A stretch of 6,297 nt of DNA, from contig JAKEIF010000282.1 in assembly GCA_022545875.1 (NCBI GenBank), forward strand, positions 1-6,297, read 5' to 3'. The notes below the pieces were generated by a model. It worked only from the letters and a program-made list of their open reading frames with translations. It was not told the DNA's origin and did no database searches. Position 1 is the stretch's first letter; the number at the start of each line of letters is the position of its first letter. Below, piece by piece: positions 1-5,430 of this stretch. Made by a program: the position numbers and the translations under genes. This DNA is from Nitrososphaera sp. (GTDB taxonomy: Archaea > Thermoproteota > Nitrososphaeria > Nitrososphaerales > Nitrososphaeraceae).

Positions 1-123
1 AGCGAATGCATCGACAAGGCAATTTCGGGGTGCAAGATGGTCTATGAAATTCAACGCCAAGCGCTGATGCAAAAGTACTTTGGCAACGAAACAGAGCTTA
101 AAGAGGAGGTCGCCACACAGTGA
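1..123 (+). CDS. rrp41: Exosome core subunit Rrp41, C-terminal end (partial)
   Basis: The open frame from base 1 to the TGA at 121-123 encodes the last 40 residues of a protein whose start lies outside the window. The sequence has the C-terminal helix typical of archaeal Rrp41 (AISGCKMVYEIQRQAL, followed by a charged tail). Rrp41 is the catalytically active RNase PH-type subunit of the archaeal exosome. It forms the hexameric ring with Rrp42 and performs phosphate-dependent 3'-5' RNA degradation and tailing in the cytoplasm. The identification rests on this short tail plus its position directly before rrp42, the conserved archaeal order. The stop overlaps the rrp42 GTG start by four bases (GTGA), which implies translational coupling. 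The catalytic residues are not in view. Confidence 0.85.
   Translation, partial: SECIDKAISGCKMVYEIQRQALMQKYFGNETELKEEVATQ
104..110 (+). promoter_or_regulatory. Strong Shine-Dalgarno site for rrp42
   Basis: AGGAGGT lies inside the 3' end of rrp41 and is fully complementary to the usual archaeal 16S rRNA tail. It is nine bases before the GTG at 120, so it decides the rrp42 start and supports internal re-initiation on a polycistronic mRNA. Confidence 0.8.
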
Positions 124-935
124 GTTCCTCAAGGCGCTCTACGATAATCGTGGAACACTTGCGCAAACAGCAGATGTGGGACGCGCTTGCAAAGGGAAAG
201 AGACTTGACGGCCGTGACTTTGGCGAACAAAGGCCACTCGAGATCGAACCTGATATAATAAAGAAGGCCAATGGTTCTGCGCGCGTAAAGCTGGGCCATT
301 CCGAAGTTATTGCAGGAGTTAAAGTGTCAACAGGCGAACCATTTGAGGGCCTCGAAAATAAAGGCGCGCTAATCGTGTCTGCCGAAGTGCTTCCAATTGC
401 GTCGCCACACGTTGAGCCAGGTCCTCCCGATGAGGAAGTGGTAGAGCTTGCAAGAGTGGTCGACCGGGGCGTAAGAGAGTCAGAAATGATAGACCTAGAA
501 CAGCTTGTTCTTGTCCCTGGCAAGATTGTTTACACAATTTTTGTCGACTGTAGCGTAGTTAACGTAGATGGGAACTTGTTTGATGCAACATCATACGCTG
601 TCGTTGCGGCTCTGCTTGGCGCCAAGCTTCCGGTTCTTGAAATGCAGGACGGCAAGGTAGTTGATACTGGAAACACAAAGAACATGCCGATCACAACAAC
701 GCCTGTCTCCATAACCGCTGCGCGCATTGGTGACTATATTCTTTTAGATCCGTCGTCTGAGGAAGAGGCAACAATGGATGCAAGAATTACCATAACAACA
801 AACGAGGAGGGACTATGTGCTATACAGAAAGGATTCACCGGGTCTTTCACGGTAGACCAGATCAAAAAAGCAGTGGAAACAGCAAGAATTAAAGGTCAGG
901 AAGTCCGCGAAAGGCTAACAGGGATGACAAGGTAG
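120..935 (+). CDS. rrp42: Exosome complex subunit Rrp42
   Basis: This 271-residue RNase PH-fold protein is close to the usual archaeal Rrp42 length of about 260-275. Family signatures are visible in order: RLDGRD (residues 28-33), NGSARVKLGHSEVIAGVK (51-68), the acidic EVLPIASP and EPGPPDEE segment (89-106), ELARVVDRGVRES (109-121) and DGNLFDATSYAVVAALL (150-166). The second half (about 190-255) carries the C-terminal RNase PH domain. Rrp42 is the non-catalytic ring partner of Rrp41: it helps bind RNA and shapes the composite active site of the hexamer. The GTG start is supported by a perfect Shine-Dalgarno site nine bases upstream and by the 4-base overlap with rrp41. The next gene, rpl37ae, begins after a single base, so all are probably co-transcribed. 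Confidence 0.96.
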   Translation: MSSSRRSTIIVEHLRKQQMWDALAKGKRLDGRDFGEQRPLEIEPDIIKKANGSARVKLGHSEVIAGVKVSTGEPFEGLENKGALIVSAEVLPIASPHVEPGPPDEEVVELARVVDRGVRESEMIDLEQLVLVPGKIVYTIFVDCSVVNVDGNLFDATSYAVVAALLGAKLPVLEMQDGKVVDTGNTKNMPITTTPVSITAARIGDYILLDPSSEEEATMDARITITTNEEGLCAIQKGFTGSFTVDQIKKAVETARIKGQEVRERLTGMTR

Positions 936-936
936 G

Positions 937-1182
937 ATGGTTAGCAGAACTTCAAGTGGCAAAGGATCCACGAATCTAAAGGGCCTAGGGATAAAGTTTG
1001 GTGCTACTGTGCGAAAGCGATACGGAAAGGCGTATCGTACCTTGCATAAGAAGCGCAGATGCCCTTCGTGCGGATCACCGAGATTTGCCAGAGTTGCGTC
1101 AGGAATTTGGAATTGCCCCAAGTGCAACTACAAGGTCGCATCGGGAGCATACGACGTTGAGATCGAAAAGTTGCACCGCTGA
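937..1182 (+). CDS. rpl37ae: 50S ribosomal protein L37Ae (eL43)
   Basis: This 81-residue basic protein is a zinc-ribbon component of the archaeal/eukaryotic large ribosomal subunit. The N-terminal part is rich in Lys, Arg and Gly, as expected for an rRNA-binding tail. Four cysteines form the zinc site: C42 and C45 (CPSC), then C60 and C63 (CPKC). The motif GIWNCPKC followed by ASGAY is the family signature, usually GIWxCxxC followed by AGGAY. The ATG starts one base after the rrp42 stop. The exosome-L37Ae arrangement is common in archaea and is thought to couple ribosome production with RNA processing. The downstream pcc1 appears to start inside this gene. Confidence 0.96.
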   Translation: MVSRTSSGKGSTNLKGLGIKFGATVRKRYGKAYRTLHKKRRCPSCGSPRFARVASGIWNCPKCNYKVASGAYDVEIEKLHR

Positions 1183-1405
1183 GATCCTTATTTCTGCCAA
1201 GTCAAAGCGAGTCGCAGCCGCTATCCGCGACGCGCTTTTACCCGATCTTTCTATGCTTTCTGGCAAGGGCGAAAGTGCAGAGATCTTCCTGAAAGGTTCA
1301 AAAATCTTTATCCGGTTCGTGTCAAATGACACTTCTACTGTGCGCGCGAATGTCAATTCTGCGCTGCTGCTTGCAGGAGCGTCGTTCCGCTGTCTAACGC
1401 TATGA
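1157..1405 (+). CDS. pcc1: KEOPS complex subunit Pcc1
   Basis: This 82-residue protein begins at a TTG inside the 3' end of rpl37ae (26-base overlap, different frame). The N terminus reads MRSKSCTAEILI, like the first beta strand of archaeal Pcc1. The rest follows the Pcc1 pattern: a helix (about 17-30), a strand pair (AEIFLKGSKIFIRFVSND, 41-58) and the closing helix STVRANVNSALLLAG (60-74) with its typical alternating Ala and Asn-Ser. Pcc1 is the small dimerising subunit of KEOPS, which with Kae1, Bud32 and Cgi121 makes the t6A modification of ANN-decoding tRNAs. A GGAG at 1144-1147, nine bases before the TTG, fits a ribosome-binding site. The frame is also open further upstream from an ATG at 998, but that extension would lie almost wholly inside rpl37ae. 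The assignment rests on length, pattern and context. Confidence 0.8.
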   Translation: MRSKSCTAEILISAKSKRVAAAIRDALLPDLSMLSGKGESAEIFLKGSKIFIRFVSNDTSTVRANVNSALLLAGASFRCLTL

Positions 1406-1414
1406 TTTTATATC
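1406..1414 (+). promoter_or_regulatory. TATA-like box for prefoldin beta
   Basis: TTTTATATC directly follows the pcc1 stop and is centred about 35 bases before the pfdB ATG. With normal archaeal spacing, transcription would begin near 1436, giving a leader of about ten bases. No Shine-Dalgarno site precedes the ATG, which fits a nearly leaderless mRNA. This is inferred from sequence only; pfdB may also be read through from the upstream operon. Confidence 0.5.
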
Positions 1415-1444
1415 TTGGCGATCTGATCTCGCCTTGTAAATTAT

Positions 1445-1861
1445 ATGAGTGAACAGGAACTTCCGCCCTGGCTCAGGGAGCAGGTCTCAAGGCTACAGCA
1501 ACTTCAGCAGAACCTGCAGGCCATCATGATGCAAAAGCAGCAGCTAGAAGTAGAGTCCGTAGAGACTGATAAGGCTCTGGAGGAACTGAAGAAGGCAGGT
1601 GCGGACGATACTGTATACAAAAACGCCGGATCCGTTCTAATCAAGGCAAAGAAGGATGAAGTCATCAAAGAGCTCGAAGAAAAGAAAGAGCTTTCCAACA
1701 CCCGCGTAATGGTGCTGTCAAAGCAGGAGACCAGGGTAAAGGAAAACCTGAAAGAAGTTGAAAGCAAGATAAACGAAATGATACGCGGCATGCAAAGCGG
1801 AGCCACAGGCGGAATGCCTCCAGCCGCGCCGGGTCCTTCTCCAAAGCCTCGAGGAGAATAA
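1445..1861 (+). CDS. pfdB: Prefoldin subunit beta
   Basis: This 138-residue protein is the beta subunit of archaeal prefoldin, the alpha2-beta4 jellyfish-shaped chaperone that captures unfolded polypeptides and passes them to the thermosome. It shows two long coiled-coil helices (about 11-52 and 70-117, rich in Gln, Glu and Lys) flanking the beta-hairpin region. The family segment DDTVYKNAGSVLIKAKKDEV (54-73) is clear. Archaeal beta subunits are usually 115-125 residues; the excess here is a Gly/Pro/Ala-rich, probably disordered tail (about 118-138). The ATG at 1445 gives the standard N terminus before helix 1. The position after exosome, L37Ae and pcc1 genes matches conserved archaeal gene order. 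Confidence 0.94.
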   Translation: MSEQELPPWLREQVSRLQQLQQNLQAIMMQKQQLEVESVETDKALEELKKAGADDTVYKNAGSVLIKAKKDEVIKELEEKKELSNTRVMVLSKQETRVKENLKEVESKINEMIRGMQSGATGGMPPAAPGPSPKPRGE

Positions 1862-1870
1862 AAAATTATA
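1862..1870 (+). promoter_or_regulatory. TATA-like box for xpf
   Basis: AAAATTATA lies just after the pfdB stop and about 30 bases before the TTG start of xpf. Usual spacing places transcription start near 1893-1896, so the mRNA is probably leaderless. This supports the TTG at 1896 over the in-frame GTG at 1908. It is a sequence-based inference. Confidence 0.5.
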
Positions 1871-1895
1871 CGTGACGACACTCTGATAGGCTGTA

Positions 1896-2618
1896 TTGCC
1901 CGTCAGGGTGGTCGCCGATGAAAGAGAAAGGAATAGCCGGATTCCCGAGCTCGTGAGAGAAGCAGGCGCGTCCGTCGATTTTGCTCTGCTTCCTGTCGGT
2001 GACTATATTGTTTCACCTGTAGAGGTAGTCGAGCGCAAGACGGTGCGCGATCTAATAAGCTCCATCTACGACGGCAGGCTTTACATTCAGTGCGCTCAAC
2101 TGGTCAAGCATTTTCAAAAGCCGGTTATCGTGATACAAGGCGACATTGCAGATCTAGAGGTGCTCCCTGACGACCTTGACGAAAATCAAGCTCGAAGGCT
2201 TGCAGAACGGATGCCGCTTGCCTACGAGGCAATCTCTACCATCATTATGGAATTTAGGATCCCTGTAGTCCACACGCCTTCGGCTGAATACACTGCAAAT
2301 CTCCTTCTGACTCTTGCCAAGCGCAGCCTGAAAGAAGGCAAGGCTTCGGGGCCGTTGTTGAGAAAGATCAAAAAGGAAAATCCTGTATACATCCAGCAGC
2401 TTTCAGTGCTGTCTTCTGTACCGGGGATAGGAGATAAACTTGCAGCGCGTATGCTTCAAAAGTTCCAGACGCCAAGCAGGGCGCTAAATGCATCTGCGGC
2501 ACAACTCGCCACTATCCCGGGATTCGGACTAGCCAGGGCAGAGCGAGTACGAAGAATTCTTGACTCTTCAAATACTGTAAGCAAGGTAATTCAAAGGACG
2601 CTTTTTGACCCTGAATGA
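1896..2618 (+). CDS. xpf: XPF/ERCC4-type structure-specific DNA nuclease, short (helicase-less) form
   Basis: This 240-residue protein has an N-terminal ERCC4 nuclease domain (about 3-145) and a C-terminal tandem helix-hairpin-helix domain (about 168-223). Nuclease residues are visible: DERE (8-11), GDY (35-37) and the diagnostic ERKxxxD motif at 46-52 (E46, R47, K48, D52). The two hairpins contain PGIGDKLA (176-183) and IPGFGLARAE (207-216). The family cuts branched DNA such as 3' flaps and fork structures in repair and replication restart, normally as a PCNA-stimulated homodimer. Euryarchaeal Hef carries a helicase domain; this protein has none and matches the short crenarchaeal/thaumarchaeal form in length. 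The C terminus, QRTLFDPE, resembles a PCNA-interacting peptide but lacks the usual aromatic pair. TTG at 1896 is preferred because starting later would remove most of the first beta strand (PVRVVAD). The gene converges with nob1. Confidence 0.93.
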   Translation: MPVRVVADERERNSRIPELVREAGASVDFALLPVGDYIVSPVEVVERKTVRDLISSIYDGRLYIQCAQLVKHFQKPVIVIQGDIADLEVLPDDLDENQARRLAERMPLAYEAISTIIMEFRIPVVHTPSAEYTANLLLTLAKRSLKEGKASGPLLRKIKKENPVYIQQLSVLSSVPGIGDKLAARMLQKFQTPSRALNASAAQLATIPGFGLARAERVRRILDSSNTVSKVIQRTLFDPE

Positions 2619-2620
2619 TC

Positions 2621-2638
2621 GCAAAATTTTAGTTTATC
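2621..2638. terminator. Possible bidirectional T-rich terminator between xpf and nob1
   Basis: The 29 bases between the convergent stops of xpf (2618) and nob1 (2648) contain AAAATTTT (2623-2630) followed by AGTTTAT. This offers T-runs on both strands. Archaeal RNA polymerase commonly terminates at T-runs without a hairpin. The runs are short, so the call is tentative. Confidence 0.35.
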
Positions 2639-2647
2639 GGCACTTTG

Positions 2648-3157
2648 TCAATGGGTGCTGGCTGGGCGATTTTTCCTGTATTTCCTACTAAGCTTGTTGC
2701 CACACAATGGACACACTTTTTCATTGGAGCCGTACGTCCTGCTGCATCCGCTGCAATAAAAGATCCATTTGCGAACCTCCTTAATTTCCTTGCCAGCCGT
2801 GGCAGGCTTGACTGGGATGTGAAGCACAGACGCCACGTTTGCCACTGAATAATCATCAGTTACCAACTGGGCCTTGAGTTGAAGTGCAAGTGCTATTATG
2901 GACACGTCCTCATGAGAAAGCGCGCTCCGGTCACCGGTCTTTGCGGCAGCGTCAAGGACGTCTTTTGTCAAATCCTGATCAGGATCCTGGACCAAAAGTC
3001 TCCCGGAGTCGCGGAGGGCTTCCAATGCGGACAAGCGACTCTTGATATGCCTCACCTCTTCTAGGACTAGTGATGTCGTGTACATCTTTCCGCTTGATGA
3101 AAGAAACATTGTACCGGCATAAAATGCCCCCGCGTCAAGAACTAGATCAGAATGCAA
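2648..3157 (-). CDS. nob1: rRNA maturation endonuclease Nob1 (PIN domain plus zinc ribbon)
   Basis: This 169-residue protein combines a PIN-type nuclease domain (about 1-118) with a C-terminal zinc ribbon (133-153), the Nob1 architecture. Probable metal-binding acidic residues are D8 (LDAGAF), E33/E34 (VLEEV), D84 (SHEDVSI) and D101/D102 (TDDYSVAN). The zinc ligands are C135, C138, C149 and C152 (CSGC and CPLC). A basic tail (KLSRKYRKNR) follows. Nob1 makes the final cut that generates the 3' end of 16S rRNA on the immature small subunit. The TTG at 3157 is the only plausible start: an in-frame stop lies just upstream and the first catalytic Asp is at residue 8. It overlaps the 3' end of the NAD kinase gene by 11 bases, so translation is probably coupled. 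Length and zinc ribbon separate it from toxin-type VapC PIN proteins. Confidence 0.94.
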   Translation of the reverse strand: MHSDLVLDAGAFYAGTMFLSSSGKMYTTSLVLEEVRHIKSRLSALEALRDSGRLLVQDPDQDLTKDVLDAAAKTGDRSALSHEDVSIIALALQLKAQLVTDDYSVANVASVLHIPVKPATAGKEIKEVRKWIFYCSGCSRTYGSNEKVCPLCGNKLSRKYRKNRPASTH

Positions 3158-3980
3158 GCTTTGAGAACCCTAATTTTGCCAGTTGCCTCATGCCTTTCTT
3201 CTCAAGCCTGAGGAATGTTGCATCTTCAGAGTAGCGCATGATCCTTATTGGTCGTTCGCGGTCGACCTTGAATGTTTCTTGTCCGTCTACTATTAGGTGT
3301 GTTTCATGGCTGCTCTGAATGGTGATCTCTTCGACAGGCAGCACAAGCTGCGGCATTCTGTTTACAGAAGCTATCGGGCTTATTATCAGGGAATTCATGC
3401 CTTCGTGAAGCACGGGTCCGCCGATTGAAAACGAATGGCCAGTTGACCCTGTTGGAGTTGAGATGACTATGCCATCCATCCTCTGCTTGATTTCGTCGCC
3501 CATGAGTTTGATTGACATGGCCGGGGTCCGCGTCAGGCTCACCCTTGTTATCAATATGTCATTCAATGCCGGTGGAAACGCAGAGCTATCAGAGTATGCT
3601 TGGATCCGGATACGCGAATCGTAAAAGTAGCTGCCTGCGATGATCGAGGCGACAGCGGAATCGATGGAATTGGAACCTATCTCTGCCAAGATTCCTCTAT
3701 GTCCGCCGCTGTTAATTCCAAAGAGCGGCGCCTTTCCGGGGATAACACGAAACGCACGCAAAGTCGTGCCGTCGCCTCCGATTGCAAATATGAGATCGAG
3801 CCTTACCTGTGCCAGGTCTTCCGGTCTAGTCGGGGTTGCCCCTTCAATCTTGAGGGGGAGCACACTGTATGTCTTTACGCCTGCTCTCGAGAGTAGACCT
3901 GTCACCTTGATCGCTGCTTCTTCAGCTTCGACACTTCCTATCTTGGTGATTATGGCTACTGTGCGGATCTCTGGAGCCAC
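3147..3980 (-). CDS. nadK: NAD kinase (ATP/polyphosphate-dependent NAD+ phosphorylation)
   Basis: This 277-residue protein makes NADP+ from NAD+, supplying the cytoplasmic NADP(H) pool for biosynthesis. The N-terminal Rossmann-like domain carries the family GGDGT motif at 68-72 (catalytic D70), followed by FGINSGGHRGILAEI (87-101), a variant of the usual GINxGxLGFLTE. The C-terminal domain has DGIVISTPTGSTGHS (169-183) and GGPVL (187-191), the nucleotide-binding signature. Where many homologues have an Asn-Glu pair for ribose binding, this has N140-D141 (ALND). The GTG at 3980 is the first start after two tandem in-frame TAA stops near 4014-4019, and a GGAG sits seven bases before it on the minus strand. 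It is the upstream gene of a two-gene unit with nob1, overlapping by 11 bases. I cannot tell from sequence alone whether ATP or polyphosphate is preferred. Confidence 0.94.
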   Translation of the reverse strand: MAPEIRTVAIITKIGSVEAEEAAIKVTGLLSRAGVKTYSVLPLKIEGATPTRPEDLAQVRLDLIFAIGGDGTTLRAFRVIPGKAPLFGINSGGHRGILAEIGSNSIDSAVASIIAGSYFYDSRIRIQAYSDSSAFPPALNDILITRVSLTRTPAMSIKLMGDEIKQRMDGIVISTPTGSTGHSFSIGGPVLHEGMNSLIISPIASVNRMPQLVLPVEEITIQSSHETHLIVDGQETFKVDRERPIRIMRYSEDATFLRLEKKGMRQLAKLGFSKLAF

Positions 3981-4012
3981 TCGCTGTCTCCGCGCCGCTA
4001 TTGCTGCTCGCT

Positions 4013-4022
4013 CTTATTAAAT
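4013..4022 (-). promoter_or_regulatory. TATA-like box for the nadK-nob1 unit
   Basis: Read on the minus strand this is ATTTAATAAG, centred about 37 bases before the nadK GTG. Usual spacing puts transcription start near 3990, giving a roughly ten-base leader that would just include the GGAG at 3991-3988. It is part of a compact divergent intergenic region with the sulfurtransferase promoter. Confidence 0.5.
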
Positions 4023-4049
4023 GCCTCTGCTCGGACTCGCCAAACAAAG

Positions 4050-4058
4050 ATTTTAAGT
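4050..4058 (+). promoter_or_regulatory. TATA-like box for the sulfurtransferase gene
   Basis: ATTTTAAGT is centred about 28 bases before the ATG at 4083, predicting a leaderless transcript. A GGAG at 4077-4080 is only two bases from the ATG, too close to serve as a normal ribosome-binding site, which agrees with leaderless translation. Confidence 0.55.
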
Positions 4059-4082
4059 ACTCGTGCAAGTTAGACCGGAGCC

Positions 4083-4934
4083 ATGGCAGACTATAGTCAC
4101 CCGGAGGTTCTCTGTGAAACCGACTGGGTTGCAAACAACTTGAACAACAACAGCATCAAAATTCTAGAAGTCGACTATGATCCAGAGAACGCGTACAGGC
4201 AAGGACATGTTTCAGGGGCGCATCTGATATGGTGGAAAAAGGACATCAATGATCCGGTAAGGCGCGACATCATTAGCAAACAACAGTTTGAACAACTTAT
4301 GAGCCGCGTCGGCGCAACGCCGGATACCGAGTTAGTGCTATATGGAGATTTCAACAACTGGTTCGCAGCATTTGCATTCTGGGTCTTCCAGTACTATGGA
4401 CACGCAAAGATCAAGATAATGAACGGTGGCAGGAAAAAGTGGGAGCTTGAGAAGCGAGAATATGCCAAGGACGAGCCGCAAGCCCAGCAGACAAAGTATG
4501 TCGCAAACCCTCCTAACGAGGGTGTCCGAGCATACATGCCCGATGTAAGAAGAGCGCTTGAAAAGATGGACAGCATGGCCTTGGTGGATGTGCGTTCCCC
4601 AAAAGAGTTCTCCGGCGAAATTACCGCTCCTCCGGAGTACCCCACTGAGCATGCGCAGCGCGGAGGTCACATACCAGGCGCCAAAAACATCCCGTGGGCA
4701 CAGGCGGTCAAGGACGCCGATGGGACATTCAAGTCGGCTGATGAGCTAAAGACACTGTACGAAGGAAAGGGGATTACGCCTGATAAAAACATCATTGCAT
4801 ACTGCAGGATAGGTGAGCGTTCCTCGCACACTTGGTTTGTCCTGAAGTACCTGCTGGGATACCCGCTGGTCAGGAACTACGATGGCTCGTGGACTGAATG
4901 GGGCAACATGATAGGCAATCCGATAGAGAAGTGA
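4083..4934 (+). CDS. Two-domain rhodanese-type sulfurtransferase
   Basis: This 283-residue protein has two tandem rhodanese domains (about 8-128 and 150-281), the normal size for thiosulfate or 3-mercaptopyruvate sulfurtransferases. The C-terminal domain carries the active-site loop CRIGERS (241-247) with persulfide-forming C241, after HIPGAKNIPW (196-205). The equivalent loop of the N-terminal domain reads YGDFNNWF (87-94), so Asp stands where Cys would be and that domain is non-catalytic, as is usual in the family. Such enzymes move sulfane sulfur to acceptors such as cyanide or thiols. The loop differs from CRKGVT of thiosulfate sulfurtransferase and CGSGVT of mercaptopyruvate sulfurtransferase, so the donor cannot be assigned. 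The segment from the loop through the C-terminal NYDGSWTEWG and PIEK is strongly reminiscent of actinobacterial homologues. No signal peptide is visible. It is probably monocistronic. Confidence 0.93.
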   Translation: MADYSHPEVLCETDWVANNLNNNSIKILEVDYDPENAYRQGHVSGAHLIWWKKDINDPVRRDIISKQQFEQLMSRVGATPDTELVLYGDFNNWFAAFAFWVFQYYGHAKIKIMNGGRKKWELEKREYAKDEPQAQQTKYVANPPNEGVRAYMPDVRRALEKMDSMALVDVRSPKEFSGEITAPPEYPTEHAQRGGHIPGAKNIPWAQAVKDADGTFKSADELKTLYEGKGITPDKNIIAYCRIGERSSHTWFVLKYLLGYPLVRNYDGSWTEWGNMIGNPIEK

Positions 4935-5017
4935 GCTACTCCTGCCTTAAAGCAGGGCTAACCTTGGGGGCTGGACAGCAATAACTTATCAAGAACCGAA
5001 GATTCACACCTGCTAAC

Positions 5018-5026
5018 GATAATAAG
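5018..5026 (+). promoter_or_regulatory. TATA-like box for the 100-residue unknown gene
   Basis: GATAATAAG is centred about 29 bases before the ATG at 5051, consistent with leaderless transcription. Other AT-rich runs nearby (4979-4989 and 5040-5048) make the choice uncertain. Confidence 0.35.
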
Positions 5027-5033
5027 TCCTGAC

Positions 5034-5048
5034 CTCCTTCTTTATTTT
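5034..5048 (+). terminator. Possible T-rich terminator after the sulfurtransferase gene
   Basis: This pyrimidine tract, ending in TTTATTTTT, is the only T-run in the 116 bases between the sulfurtransferase stop and the next gene. It could end the upstream transcript in the hairpin-independent archaeal way. It lies right against the next start codon, so it could equally be part of that gene's initiator region. Confidence 0.3.
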
Positions 5049-5050
5049 TG

Positions 5051-5353
5051 ATGCACGATAATCTGGTAAAGAAAGGCCAATTCTACTTTATCTATGACAA
5101 CCGTCCTGACCTTATCCTGGAAGACAAGACAAAGCGAGGGCTTGAGGTGCGTGAACGCGTCTTGGATGACAAGTACGGCGTTGAGGCAGACAGGGGTATG
5201 ATTTATGACATGGATGGCAACGGCCACAAAGTCGGGATAAGGTGGTACTTCCCGCAGTCAAAATATTCTCTTGAACATGTTGTAAAGATCGCCCAAGAAA
5301 TAGACTCTAGGTACAAGGCGATAAGGGAAATGACTTGCCCTGACGACGACTAA
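5051..5353 (+). CDS. Conserved-looking small protein of unknown function
   Basis: This gene encodes a 100-residue soluble protein that I do not recognise. A TTG directly before the ATG (5048) is an alternative start adding one residue; ATG is preferred. The protein is highly charged with alternating beta and helix character. It starts with a strand-like segment (GQFYFIYDNR, 9-18), then an acidic/basic stretch with LEVRERVLDD (31-40). Next come DMDGNGHKVGIRWYFP (53-68), resembling a beta hairpin, and a final helix (SLEHVVKIAQEIDSRYKAIR, 73-92). It ends in an acidic tail with a single Cys (C96) and three Asp. There are no membrane segments, signal peptide or zinc motif. A coding origin is supported by codon pattern, a plausible upstream TATA-like box and no competing frame of comparable quality. 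Neighbours on both sides have separate probable promoters, so context gives no function. Confidence 0.75.
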   Translation: MHDNLVKKGQFYFIYDNRPDLILEDKTKRGLEVRERVLDDKYGVEADRGMIYDMDGNGHKVGIRWYFPQSKYSLEHVVKIAQEIDSRYKAIREMTCPDDD

Positions 5354-5368
5354 CCTTGCTCATCGGGC

Positions 5369-5375
5369 ATTTTTA
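5369..5375 (+). terminator. Possible T-run terminator after the unknown gene
   Basis: A run of five T's (ATTTTTA) lies about 16 bases after the stop at 5353 and before the ferredoxin promoter region. It could terminate the short upstream transcript. It is short and unsupported by structure. Confidence 0.3.
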
Positions 5376-5388
5376 GAGCAAACGAAAT

Positions 5389-5397
5389 GCTTTTAGG
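5389..5397 (+). promoter_or_regulatory. TATA-like box for the ferredoxin gene
   Basis: GCTTTTAGG is centred about 38 bases before the ATG at 5431. Transcription would start near 5420, leaving a leader of about ten bases. There is no convincing Shine-Dalgarno site before the ATG. The match to an archaeal TATA box is moderate. Confidence 0.4.
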
Positions 5398-5430
5398 AGA
5401 TGTGCAAGTAGGTAAACCCGAATTACAGAG

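Noticed and set aside
98..537. Long minus-strand frames opposite rrp42.
   Set aside because: Translations are Ser/Thr/Pro-rich or Leu/Arg-rich shadows of the well-supported rrp42 gene, with no recognisable motif.
998..1180. ATG-initiated upstream extension of the pcc1 frame.
   Set aside because: It lies almost entirely within rpl37ae in another phase, encodes no Pcc1-like sequence, and would make the protein far longer than the family.
1504..1881. 125-residue minus-strand frame opposite pfdB.
   Set aside because: Its Ser/Phe-rich translation is the usual mirror of a Glu/Lys-rich coiled-coil gene.
2648..3157. Reading the PIN-domain protein as a VapC-type toxin.
   Set aside because: The C-terminal CxxC/CxxC zinc ribbon and the absence of an antitoxin gene fit Nob1 instead.
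3640..4020. 126-residue plus-strand frame opposite nadK.
   Set aside because: It is antisense to conserved NAD kinase motifs and has no promoter or domain signal of its own.
4941..4956. Inverted repeat CCTGC/GCAGG after the sulfurtransferase stop, a possible hairpin terminator.
   Set aside because: The stem is only five pairs with a six-base loop and no T-run follows; archaea rarely use hairpin terminators. It is likely chance.
4935..5050. Possible tRNA or small RNA in the gap after the sulfurtransferase gene.
   Set aside because: No tRNA-like arms or GTTCRA-type T-loop were seen; only promoter-like AT-rich elements and a T-rich tract are visible.
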